Shown: piece after piece, positions 1 through 8,765 of the stretch
How positions within the stretch are numbered: position 1 is the first letter of the stretch
How the letters are laid out: every line of letters starts with the position of its first letter
Origin: Candidatus Altimarinota bacterium
Lineage (GTDB): Bacteria > Patescibacteriota > Gracilibacteria > BD1-5 > UBA2023
Direction: 5' to 3'
Assembly: GCA_947373235.1 (NCBI GenBank)
Contig: CANBWW010000029.1
Coordinates: 1-11,546 of the forward strand
DNA length: 11,546 bases
Notes under the pieces: model-generated
What the model was told of the DNA's origin: nothing
The model's input: the letters and a program-made list of their open reading frames with translations, nothing else
The model's database searches: none
Position numbers and translations under genes: made by a program

Positions 1-1
1 C

Positions 2-1075
2 CAACTTCTTACATTTTATAAATTCGTCGATATTCCAGAAATAGAACTCGATAAAGTTGCTCAGGAACATCTTGACTTCACTCGAGATATCGGACTCAAG
101 GGTCGTGTCTATATTGGTACCGAAGGAATCAGCTCAACTGTGACTTGAAATATCGGGCAATGTTGGTCATACCGCGAATTTTTGCAAAAATCAAAATACT
201 TCCAAGATATCACAGACATAGATACGAAAGCAACGGCTGTCGTAGATCATGAATTTCCTCGTATGAGTGTGAAAATCAGAAACGAGATCGTCACATTTGG
301 AATGAAGGTTACCGCTGATGAAGTAAAAAAACATAAAAAAGAAATGACGCCTGAAGAATTCAAAACGATTCTGGAATCTGAAAAACAGGATGATTATATC
401 ATCCTCGATATGAGAAATGATTATGAATATCGTCTTGGGCACTTTAAAAATGCAATTCCTGCATGAACCGTCAACTTTCGTGAGGTTCCAAAACTTTTGG
501 AAAAATATGGAAAAGCAGCGGAAGGAAAAAAAATCATCTGGTATTGTACGGGATGAATTCGTTGTGAAAAGGCAGCAGTTCTCGGAAATCAGCTGGGGGA
601 AGCTGAGTTTTACTCGATCCAGTGATGAGTCGTAAAATACGTCAATCAATACAATGATGGAAACTGGCTCGGTAATCTGTATACTTTTGATGGTCGAGTT
701 TCCACACAAGTTGGTGATGAACAAACTCATACGACGATCGGTCAATGTCTCTATACAGGTGAATATACGGATAATTGTGAAAATTGTCGCTATTCTTCTT
801 GCAATGCACGTCTGATATGTACAGAAAAAGCATACAAAAATCATATGGGATTTTGCTCTCGCGAATGTTATCAAAATGCTCGTGAAGATGGACTCATAAA
901 GGTCGTTCCATGGGATAAGCTCAATTATCTCGAACTTGGAAGAACCTGGCGAGCTGATTCATCGAAGCAATCAGGAATATTTTCACTCATCCAAAAACAC
1001 TTGGATTCAAAACTGGAAAAGATCGAATGGAGGTATCTCACTTCTCAGAAAGAAGATGTGATCATGGAATGCTAA
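2..1075 (+). CDS. trhO: tRNA uridine(34) hydroxylase TrhO (YceA/UPF0176 rhodanese family), 5' partial
   Basis: The gene is open from the window edge, so its start lies upstream; 357 residues are visible, ending in TAA. The central rhodanese domain carries the family active-site loop YCTGGIRCEK, with the catalytic Cys at visible residue 182. The second glycine of that loop is a TGA (554-556). The following IQGGV uses two consecutive TGAs (623-628). Other in-frame TGAs are at 146 and 464. After the rhodanese domain comes the Cys-rich C-terminal region typical of the family (CxxC, then C-x3-C and further cysteines through about 875). Known family role: O2-dependent hydroxylation of wobble uridine 34 of tRNAs to ho5U, in the cytoplasm. 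The gene ends in a strong terminator shared with the convergent histidine kinase. The family assignment is firm; the substrate tRNAs here are inferred. Confidence 0.93.
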
Positions 1076-1076
1076 A

Positions 1077-1118
1077 AAATAAATCCTCACCGATTGGTGA
1101 GGATTTATTTATCTTTTT
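1077..1118. terminator. Bidirectional intrinsic terminator between trhO and the histidine kinase
   Basis: A perfect 15-bp stem (1077-1091 with 1096-1110) closes a GATT tetraloop. On + it is followed by ATCTTTTT; on - it is followed by TTTTAGC. It starts two bases after the trhO stop and overlaps the stop codon of the convergent kinase gene (1109-1111), so it can end both transcripts. Confidence 0.9.
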
Positions 1119-2482
1119 ATTCTTATGATGATGTTAAGTCATTTTGTATTATGCTTTTCGAGTGTAAGAGTACCTCTATGGAGTCTCGCAATACGCTCGA
1201 TTATGGAGAGTCCGATTCCCATACTTCCGTAACGATCTCCAGTTCGAGCTTTATTTACTTTATAGAATTTTTCTTTTACATATGCTATTTCTTTATCTGG
1301 AATTCCGATTCCATTATCCGAAAATATCAGGATAAATTCTTTCTTAGTTTTATTTATGGAGATCTGCAGTGTCGTCTTTTCTCATGCATATTTGAGGAAA
1401 TTCGAAAAGATATTATGGAGTATTTGGATATACATATTTTTATCCATATTGATCTTTTCTTCTGGTAAAAAGTCGACAAGAATTGATTGTTTTGATTTTT
1501 CTAGTTGAGGACGATAGCTTTCTATTATTGGTTGAGTCGTTTCAAAAAGAAAAAATGTTTCTACTTTTATGTCTTCAAAAATATCACTCGTCAGTCGTTC
1601 ATAATTCATGATCCCACTCGTAATATCAGTCAGTCTTTTGAGTTCAGCTTGGAGCATCGGGAGGGTCGTCTCATCTAGTTGCATCATCCCGTCTTCGATC
1701 GCTTCGAGATAACACTGAACTGCGGTTATCGGTGTACGTATCTCATGTGAAATATCCGAAAGAAAATCAGAACGGATTTTTTCTTGAATAGAAAGAGTTT
1801 TTTGGAGATTATTGATGGTCGATATTAGTGGAGAGAATTCATTTTTTCCAGGATAGCGGATCGTTGCGTATTTTTTACGGTCGATGATATTTTTGATATT
1901 TTCTGTAACGATCTGGATGGGTCGAAAAATGGATCGAATCCATGCAAAATATACACACAAAATAAGGAGAATCCAGACTATATTTACTCATATAAGTCAC
2001 TTAAACGTATTCGTTACAAATCTTCATTCTGCCGTATCTTTTCAGAATTCACGAATATTCAAAAGCGGAAAAAGCGACTGATTTACCTTGGTAGCTGTAG
2101 GCAGTAAAATCTGTCACTCACTTCATGAACCACTTGGTCCAGTTCACATATAGAGCTCTGGATTTTTGGATATATTTTCTATAGCGTTCGAGAGATTCGA
2201 AAGCTCCGCGATCGTCGATAGATATTCATCACGTGTTTTTGTATCGAGACTTCCGAGTTTCAGAAATGCCTGCAATTTTTCAGGATCTGGACTATTGACT
2301 GACAGGGGAATCTCTGTGACATAAACTTCAAAAGCTTGTTCTGAAAAAATCTGAAAACTCACGACATTGACGATAGCCGTGAAAAAAAGTATAACCGCAG
2401 TGATGAGTGGAATTGAGTATACGAGTTTCAGATCTATTTTTTTCAGAATATATTTGTATAAAAAGTATAGGGATTTTTTCAA
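1109..2482 (-). CDS. Membrane sensor histidine kinase
   Basis: Read with UGA as Gly this is 457 codons ending in TAA, with nine in-frame TGAs (2144, 2123, 2114, 2042, 2024, 1997, 1988, 1382, 1139; low coordinates). Order of parts: TM1 around residues 21-43, an extracytoplasmic sensor loop of about 115 residues with no recognised fold, TM2 around 162-183, a short HAMP-like linker, a HisKA domain with H box SDISHEIRTPI (phospho-acceptor His246), then a HATPase domain. The HATPase domain has an N box (NIFSNFLKYAG, its Gly a TGA), G1 (SDNGIGIPD), an F-box-like stretch and G2 (GSMGIGLSII). It autophosphorylates and hands phosphate to a response regulator, but none is encoded beside it. The start is uncertain: the only conventional in-frame start codon below an upstream TAG (2570-2572) is a TTG at 2482. 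An ATG in another frame (2540) would join it after a one-base slip. Confidence 0.9.
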
Positions 2483-2532
2483 AAATAGGAAGCTTTTTAT
2501 TCATCTTACTTTTGGCTCTTTCGTTTGCTTTT

Positions 2533-2567
2533 TTGGTCATTTTTTATATATTCGATATATAAAAAAT
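2533..2567. promoter_or_regulatory. Divergent promoter region with perfect 13-bp inverted repeat
   Basis: The arms ATTTTTTATATAT (2539-2551) and ATATATAAAAAAT (2555-2567) are exact reverse complements around TCG. For gltX, TTGGTC (2533-2538) and TATATA (2556-2561) lie 17 bp apart, a plausible -35/-10 pair about 30 bp before the ATG. The symmetry puts a TATATA box on the - strand too, facing the kinase gene. With no GC pairs the repeat is a poor terminator, so a shared promoter or operator is more likely. This is inferred from sequence only. Confidence 0.45.
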
Positions 2568-2590
2568 ATCTACTTCACTTGTAAAAAAAT

Positions 2591-4057
2591 ATGACTGTTC
2601 GTACCCGTCTCGCACCTTCACCTACTGGACTTTTACATATCGGATCACTCAGAACCGCTCTTTTTTCATATCTCTGGGCAAAGAAAAATCATGGACAATA
2701 CATTGTTCGTATAGAAGATACGGATCGAACACGACTTGTAGAAGGTTCTGTAGAGGGGATTATCAAGATGCATAGAGAACTTGGAATTCTTCCTGATGAA
2801 TGACCACACCACGATGGTGGATATGGACCATATACCCAGAGTGAAAGACTTTCGGAATATGCACCGAGACTTCGTCAGATGTGTGAAGAGGGGACTGGGT
2901 ATTATTGTTTTTGTACTTCTGAGCGTCTCGAAGCACTGAAAATGGAACAGGAAGAACTCAAACTTCCTCCAAGATATGATGGTCACTGTCGACATATTCC
3001 TCTCGAAGAAGCAAAAGAACGAGTGGGGACTGGAGAAAAATATACGATCCGACTCAAAGTACCAAAAGGAGAAACCATTGTTTTCAATGATATCATCCGT
3101 GGACGGATTGAATTCAAAACTTCAGAAGTAGATGATCAGGTTCTCCTGAAATCAGACGGTGAATTTCCAACCTATCATGGAGCGATCGTGATCGATGATT
3201 ACCTTATGAAAATAACTCATGTTCTTAGATGAGAAGAGTGGATTAGTTCAATCCCAAAGCAGGTGCTGACGGCTCGTGCCCTCGGAATTACCCTTCCAGA
3301 ATATGGCCACCTTCCGAATGTGCTTGGGGCTGATGGAAAAAAACTCTCAAAAAGAACGGGCGATGTTTCTGTGGTGGAGTATATAAAAAAATGATACCTT
3401 CCCGAAGCACTTCTAAACTTTCTCGCGCTGCTCGGATGGAATCCAAAAACTGATCAAGAAATCATGACGATGGAGGAGATGATAGAGAAATTTGAACTCA
3501 CGGATATCCATAAGTCTGGAGCCGTTCTTGATCCAATCAAGCTCGACTGGATGAATGGTGAATATATCAAAAAACTTCCACACGAAGAACTTCATACTCG
3601 GCTTTCTGCTTATCTCAAAGAATACGAGTCAGATTTCTACGAAAATACTTTTTCGAAAGCTGATTTTACTTTGAATTCGAAGATTATTACCGAGCTTTCT
3701 CTTCGTATGAAAAGATTTGAAGAGTATAAAGATCTTTCAAAAATTTTCTATGCTTTAGAAGCAACTATAAGACGTGATCTTCTCGTGAATCCAAAGATGA
3801 AAATCGAGTCTGAAAATGATGCAATCGATTCACTGAGACTTGCCTATACCATACTTTCAGAAGCAAGTTTTCATACGATCGATGCTATAAAAACTCCACT
3901 TATCGATGCTATATCTGAATCTGGGAAGAAAAATGGACAAGTACTCTGGCCACTTCGTGTTGCACTTTCAGGAGAAGAGTTTTCTCCTGGTGCCTTCGAG
4001 ATGGCCTATATACTCGGAAAAGATCAGTCCCTCTCACGTATCAAAAAATACCTCTAA
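2591..4057 (+). CDS. gltX: Glutamyl-tRNA synthetase
   Basis: This is a complete 488-residue class I aminoacyl-tRNA synthetase, the usual length for bacterial GluRS. It charges tRNA-Glu with glutamate in the cytoplasm. Visible motifs: PSPTGLLHIGS at the N-terminus (HIGH-type motif, residues 16-19), IEDTD, a zinc-binding knuckle CFC followed by YDGHCRH as in E. coli GluRS, KLSKR (KMSKS-type, 251-255), and a C-terminal anticodon-binding part with PLRVALSG. Three glycines are TGA: after PDE (2801), in VLRGEEW (3230) and in KKGYLPEA (3392). These are conserved glycines in the family, so the codon assignment is well supported. TGA is rare here, 3 of about 34 glycines. It opens a tight run of four co-oriented genes. 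Whether it also mischarges tRNA-Gln cannot be judged from the window. Confidence 0.97.
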
Positions 4058-4075
4058 AATATAAAATAATTTTCT

Positions 4076-4387
4076 ATGATCTATATACTTATAAAAAACA
4101 TCATCGAAACAACGATCCAAAACTATCGCTGCGAACTCTGTACAAGTACTCTGAATGAAGTTTCTATCAGTCTCCAGAAACTTTCTGATACATCCATCGA
4201 TCTCGAGTGTACGTGTCCGAGTTGCAAAACTATTTCTCATGTTCATATACAAGTAGCTGATATGAAACAGGCGATGATGAATGCAAATACAAAAATTATA
4301 AATAAAAACGCCATCAAAAGTGAAGATATTTTGAAGATTTCAGAAGATATTGCTCATGCTCATACGATAGAAGATCTTTTACGCTAA
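4076..4387 (+). CDS. Small zinc-ribbon-like protein of unknown function
   Basis: 103 residues, starting 18 bp after gltX and ending 3 bp before the next gene, so very probably co-transcribed. It holds one CxxC (CELC, near residue 19) and a second cluster CTCPSC about 25 residues later, a four-cysteine arrangement typical of a structural zinc ribbon. The rest is polar and probably helical. There is no signal peptide, although the first ten residues are hydrophobic. I count no glycine at all, hence no TGA, so it is open under both codes. I do not recognise the family. The position between a tRNA synthetase and a cell-wall enzyme gives no firm hint of function. Confidence 0.75.
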   Translation: MIYILIKNIIETTIQNYRCELCTSTLNEVSISLQKLSDTSIDLECTCPSCKTISHVHIQVADMKQAMMNANTKIINKNAIKSEDILKISEDIAHAHTIEDLLR

Positions 4388-4390
4388 TCT

Positions 4391-4810
4391 ATGTTTGCTA
4401 AACTTTTCGCATTTCTGATTTTACTCGCGGTAAGCTATACGGGAGGAGTTTTTTTCTTTCCAGAAATCGCGAATCAATACGGAAATAAAGACATCAACGC
4501 AAATATTCTTTTACTCAAGGCAAAGCTGGATGATTTCGCTTCGAAAGATGCTACGACTTCCTCGCTGATTGATTCTGCAAAATCAGTTGCTTGACCATAT
4601 GTCGATCAGGCAAAAAATGTACTGGGTCAAACTCAAGATACCGTCAAACAGTTGAATCAGACGATAGAAGAAAAATCAAAGCAAGTCCAAGAAGCGAAAG
4701 ATTCGATACAAAATACTTATAAAGCTCTCGATAATACGAAACAAAGCCTCGAAAAATTATCATCTTTTTCTTCATCTGGCTCTCTCAGCGCTACGAGTAG
4801 TACTCACTAA
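4391..4810 (+). CDS. Membrane-anchored coiled-coil protein of unknown function
   Basis: 139 residues. An N-terminal hydrophobic helix (about residues 3-25) acts as a signal anchor, or possibly a cleaved signal. The rest is charged and helical, rich in Gln, Lys, Glu and Asp with heptad-like spacing from about residue 68 to 122, and ends in a Ser-rich tail. One TGA (4592) encodes Gly in an SVAGPYVDQAK context. Without recoding the protein would stop at 67 residues, before the coiled coil. It lies 3 bp after the zinc-ribbon gene and 8 bp before mltG, so it is probably co-expressed with the murein enzyme and may work in the envelope. That link is inference from spacing; no family is recognised. 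Confidence 0.75.
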
Positions 4811-4818
4811 TTTTTTAT

Positions 4819-5841
4819 ATGAACCAATTTCGATCCAGAAATCTCAGGAATAGTCAAAAACCATCAAAAATTCCACTTTTTTTGCTCGTATTCTCACTTT
4901 TTTGTCTGTATCTTTTTTTTACAGTACGAAATATAGGAAATATAGAAATCCCCGAAGGGAAATATTCAGTAGAAAAATGAACCGTTTTGAGCGATATTCC
5001 AAAAGTCGTTCACCTGGATGTCACTTCTTGGAAATATAAGATCTGGTCTCGATATTTTCTCGGGCAAATTCCTTCGATAAAAGCTGGTACATATACCGTC
5101 GAACACACGACGACGCTCGAGGATTTTATACAAAAATCTCTGAAAGCTCCGACATATTCCGATCTCACGATCACGATCCTTCCAGGATGGAATATCTATG
5201 ATATCGACTCTTCACTTTCATGAAAAGGGATTATCAAAACTGGAGAACTGCTTTTGGCAGCTCGAGATAATTTTGCTGAGTTTCAGACGAAATATCCATT
5301 TCTCAAAGATGCTCCTTCTCTCGAAGGATTTCTCTATCCTGATACGTATCGTATCGATCAAAATGCTGATGCAAAAATGATTCTCGATAGGTTATTAACC
5401 GAGTTTCAAACAAAAATAGGAGATGCGTATAAAAATCTCTGATCGAGTGCGTATAAAGATCTGATCCTTGCTTCTGTTGTGGAAAGAGAGGAAAAAGATC
5501 CAATCCAAAAACCGATCGTTGCAGGGATACTCGCAAAAAGAGTCACTGAGCATATACCTATGGGTGCAGATGCGACCGTCTGTTACGGATATGCAAAAAC
5601 ACAGAAACAGTGTACTCCCGATTTTATTGGATCGATTATTTATGAAAAATCTCCATATAATACTCGCTCTCAGCAGTGATATCCTCCAACTCCGATTGCG
5701 AGCATTTCCCTTGATACATGGAATGCAGTCCTCCATAAACAAGATTCTCCTTATTATTACTATTTGCATGATTCTCATTGACAGATTCATTTTGCAAAAA
5801 CACTGGAAGAACACAATCTCAATAAATCGAAATATCTCTAG
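4819..5841 (+). CDS. mltG: Endolytic murein transglycosylase MltG (YceG family)
   Basis: 340 residues, the usual MltG length. A short basic N-terminus and one membrane helix (about residues 19-37) anchor it, with the catalytic domain outside. In this family the enzyme cleaves nascent glycan strands inside the chain and sets their length. Diagnostic motifs: PSLEGFLYPDTY, LASVVEREEKDP with catalytic Glu222, the following VAGILAKRV, IPMGADATVCYG, YNTRSQQGYPPTPIAS, and a C-terminal YYYYLHDSHGQIHFAKT. TGA glycines lie at 4978, 5221, 5440, 5677 and 5779. The one at 5677 is the conserved Gly of the G-x-PP-x-PI motif. The stop is TAG. It is the last gene of the gltX run, and no clear terminator follows before the next gene. 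Confidence 0.95.
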
Positions 5842-5948
5842 AATATAATTTATTTTGAATCAATTTAATTTCTCATAAAGTTATTCCATAACATAGCCTT
5901 TTCATCCTTTCTCTTTTAGAACATATGTTTTCCATCTTGCAAAAATGA

Positions 5949-7397
5949 ATGATGAAACTGAATGTATTACTCACGCCATTGGTGAAGTTTATAGAAAAAC
6001 ATAAGAAATACTTGAGCTATAGCTTGATATTCCTTGCTTTTTTATCTCTGGGATTTCTTTTTTTCCCAGATTCCACTGGAGATAGTGGTCAACTCGCATT
6101 TTGACTTCTCTGGGTTATCCTCTGGATTCCTATATTTGCACGAGTTTTTTGACTCAAACTTGCGCAAGTAGTGATGTGATTTCGAAAAGAGTTATGAATA
6201 CTTATGTGAATCCTTGCATTTGTTCATGGTGGTGGATATCTGCTTCATTATCCGACAGATATTTGGAGTATGGCATTTTGGATTCAGGATGGTTTTTTGA
6301 GTTATTTTGCTTTTGGTTTTTTCTCATTAGCTCTTACTCTTCCACTTCTTTTTACATCGAGTTTTTGGGCGATGAGAAAAATGTGAAAATACTGGAAATG
6401 GCTTCATAGAAGTGTCTACTTTATACTTATTTTTACAGTTGCACACGTAGTTATTTTGACTTCTTTTCTTCATTTTAACTTTCTTCCACTCTTTTTCCTG
6501 ATTCTCTATTTTTACTTCAAAACTCTTGAATGGAGAGGCGTAAAGCTCTTAAAAACCAATGGTATTATCTATCCAAAATGACAAAAATGGATCTGTCTTC
6601 CATGTTGATATATCTATGACCCAATTATCGGTGATGCGGATAGCGGAATTCTTCCTGGAACAGAGTTTTCTGATATTCCTGATAATTGGAGATGTCCTGA
6701 ATGTGGAGTTTCGAAGTGAGATTTTGCACCTTTTGATGAAAGTGTTCCGCTCGTTTCCTATGAGGCAAAAATCATTCAAAAAAAGTTTTTAAATCCTACT
6801 ACGATCGAGTTCATGATCGAGACAGTTGAAGATCTCATAAGTAAACCAGGACAGTATGTAATTTTTCTATGGAAGGACGCGGAAGGCGAATTTCGTCGTT
6901 CATACTCGATTGCTAAAAAATCTGGGAAAACTTTTACATTTCTTATTAAACTCACAGAAATGGGTCGTGGAGCAAAAGTTTTAGTAAGTCTTTCTGAGTG
7001 AGAAAAGATAAAAATTGCATGAGTTTTCTGAAGCTTCCATTTACAAAATACCAAAAATCCAAAAATATTTATCGCGAGTGGAACAGGTCTTGCTCCGATT
7101 TATGCTATGATCAATTCTCTGGAGAATTCTGTAGATAAAAAACTCTATTTTACTGTCGGAAGAAAAGATGAGTTATTCTACGTTAAGGAGATAGAGTCTC
7201 TTCTAAATCTTCCTGCCTCTATACATACGACGAAAGAAGAAGTAGAAAATTGTATAAATTGTCGTGTCGATGTAGATAACATAGAAGCTACTTTCGATAC
7301 CGAGTTCTATATTTGTGGGAATCCAAATATGATCCAAGAAGCAAAAGAAAAACTCGAAAAAAAAGGATTTCAGAAGATATATTTTGAAGAGTTTTAG
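5949..7397 (+). CDS. Ferric reductase-like heme membrane domain fused to rubredoxin and FAD/NAD(P)H reductase
   Basis: 482 residues on one frame, TAG stop, twelve TGA glycines. Part 1 (about residues 1-205): six or so membrane helices of the ferric-reductase/MsrQ (YedZ) type, with His93, His100, His153 and His166. The 7- and 13-residue spacings and the WKWLHRSVY stretch fit heme-b ligation. Part 2 (about 210-260): a complete rubredoxin, CLPCG (Cys216, Cys219) and CPECG (Cys249, Cys252), with the standard 30-residue gap and a canonical YDP...GD...GILPGT core. Part 3 (about 265-482): an FNR-type module with RSYS for FAD (317-320), GVFGSF, IASGTGLAP for NAD(P)H (375-383) and CGNP (456). Likely flow is NAD(P)H to FAD to Fe(Cys)4 to heme and across the membrane; the final acceptor is unknown. 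Start is the first ATG of ATGATG; no SD is seen. Confidence 0.92.
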
Positions 7398-7412
7398 AAA
7401 TTTTCACTTTTT

Positions 7413-8672
7413 CTATATCTTTGAAGTTATATCTTTTCCTGCCACATATCCGCTCGACCAACATATTTGGAGTGAGAATCCACCAGTAACTCCATCCACA
7501 TCGAGAATCTCTCCTGCAAAATAGAGATTCTTTTTGATTTTTGATTCCATACTTTCATCATTAATTTCTTTTGTAGAGATTCATCCTGCCGTGACGAACT
7601 CATCTCCAGGACGTCTTTCTTTGAGAGTAATGGAGAATCCATCTCCGAGAAGATGAGAAAGTTTTTCTCTTTCGTTTCGTCCGATCGATCATACAAAAAT
7701 TCCTTCCAGATTTTGTAAGTATTCACTGAGGATATTTTCTGCAAATCTTCGCGATAGTAAAGAAGTCAAGATATTGATGATAGTTTTTTTCGGATGGGAA
7801 GCGAACTCATTTTTGAGAAATTTCTCCCAATCTTCAAATCACATTTCGGCAATTGGAGCTATCTTGATCATTTTAGTATATTCTCATGTGATCGTTTCAA
7901 ATGCCAGATGAGAAGAAACTCGAAATGTCAGTGGTCCAGAGATACCAAAATGTGTAAATAAAAGTGGCCCACTAAGTGATATCTTCTCTCCATTGACGTC
8001 AAAAACAATTTTTGCTTTTGCGAGAGCAATTCCACTACAGGCCTTGATTCACTCTTCTTCAGTGAGAAAACTCGAAAGGGAAGGGCCCAGTGGCGTGACG
8101 ATGTGCCCGAGAGACCGTGCAAATGCGTATCCATCACCTGTTGAACCAGTATGACTATAGGCATTTCCTCCAGTGGTTATAGCGATCACATCACTTTCGA
8201 GTACTCCATTTTTCGTGTGGACTTGGTATCATTTTTCATTGGATTTTATATTCTCTACTCATTCAGAAAAATGAAGGGTGATATGATCGGGGTATTTTTC
8301 AAAAATCTTTTCGAACACTCACACTACATCTTTTCCGTTATCTGAGACTGGGAAAACTCGATTATCCACCTCGCATTTCAGCCGAACTCAGTGCGCCTCG
8401 AACCATTCACGACATTTTTTCGGGGAAAATTTCCCCAGTGCTGTTTTTATGAATTCACTTCCGCGGGTATATCTCGAGAGAAGTTCTTTTTTATCAGTAA
8501 TTCCTGTCGTTAGATTACACCTTCATCCACCAGAGATAATTACTTTTTTTCCAGGATTTGGATTTTTCTCGAATATATGGATATGGAAGTCTGTGTTTTG
8601 GCTATTTTCCAGGATCGTAGCTGCTGTCATGAGTCCAGCGGCTCATGCACCGATGATAGAGATGATTTTCAT
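7413..8672 (-). CDS. NAD(P)/FAD-dependent oxidoreductase, HI0933 family
   Basis: 419 residues, near the family's usual length of about 400, ending in TAG. The N-terminus begins with a Rossmann FAD-binding loop IGAGAAGL (the third Gly is TGA at 8643), followed by SGGGRCNLT, the hallmark of HI0933-like flavoproteins (TGA at 8523). Further family motifs are ITTGGNAY, GPLLFTHFGISGP, VTAGGISTKEI (TGA at 7581) and the C-terminal signature DVDGVTGGFSLQICWSSG. Eleven TGAs in total. Members bind FAD and are annotated as flavoprotein or aminoacetone-oxidase-like enzymes; the physiological substrate is unsettled. The gene converges on the heme-rubredoxin fusion with only 15 bp between stops and no hairpin there. 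It shares a 93-bp divergent upstream region with the sigma factor gene. A TATACT box sits 6 bp before the ATG. Confidence 0.94.
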
Positions 8673-8765
8673 AAAGAAAGTATATGGAATTTTCCTAGAA
8701 AGAAATGATTTTTTCTTTTTTTGTCACCTTTTTTCTATATACTCGTCTTATATTTGTATATATTT
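8673..8765. promoter_or_regulatory. Divergent intergenic region between HI0933-family gene and ECF sigma gene
   Basis: 93 bp of very AT-rich DNA. On - a TATACT (8679-8684) lies 6 bp before the flavoprotein ATG, as in leaderless promoters, with no convincing -35. On + a TTGTCA (8721-8726) and TATA-like boxes (8738-8743, 8749-8754) are present but badly spaced from each other (11 or 22 bp). I see no clear GGAAC/CGTC-type ECF promoter that would indicate autoregulation, and no SD before either ATG. Confidence 0.3.

Noticed and set aside
191..874. 227-codon open frame on the minus strand
   Set aside because: It lies wholly antisense to the conserved TrhO coding frame; its Phe/Ile/Cys-rich product has no motif and it has no promoter or start context. 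It is a shadow of the real gene.
2..1075. Apparent premature stops suggesting a trhO pseudogene
   Set aside because: All interruptions are TGA at positions where the family has Gly; no TAA, TAG or frameshift occurs before the natural end.
2367..2594. 75-codon + strand ORF running into gltX
   Set aside because: It is antisense to the kinase N-terminus and runs through the inverted-repeat promoter region; it is low-complexity and hydrophobic/basic, with no support.
5842..5948. Promoter or terminator between mltG and the heme fusion
   Set aside because: A TATAAT (5844-5849) has no matching -35, and GTTAT-TCC-ATAAC is only a 5-bp AT stem; too weak to annotate in AT-rich DNA.
5949..7397. UGA as selenocysteine or tryptophan
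   Set aside because: Twelve TGAs in one gene align with glycine motifs, not with Sec or Trp positions, and many unrelated genes share the pattern.
7427..7744. 105-codon minus-strand ORF in another frame
   Set aside because: It overlaps the HI0933-family C-terminal region, whose own frame holds the conserved VTAGGIS and TGGFSLQ motifs.
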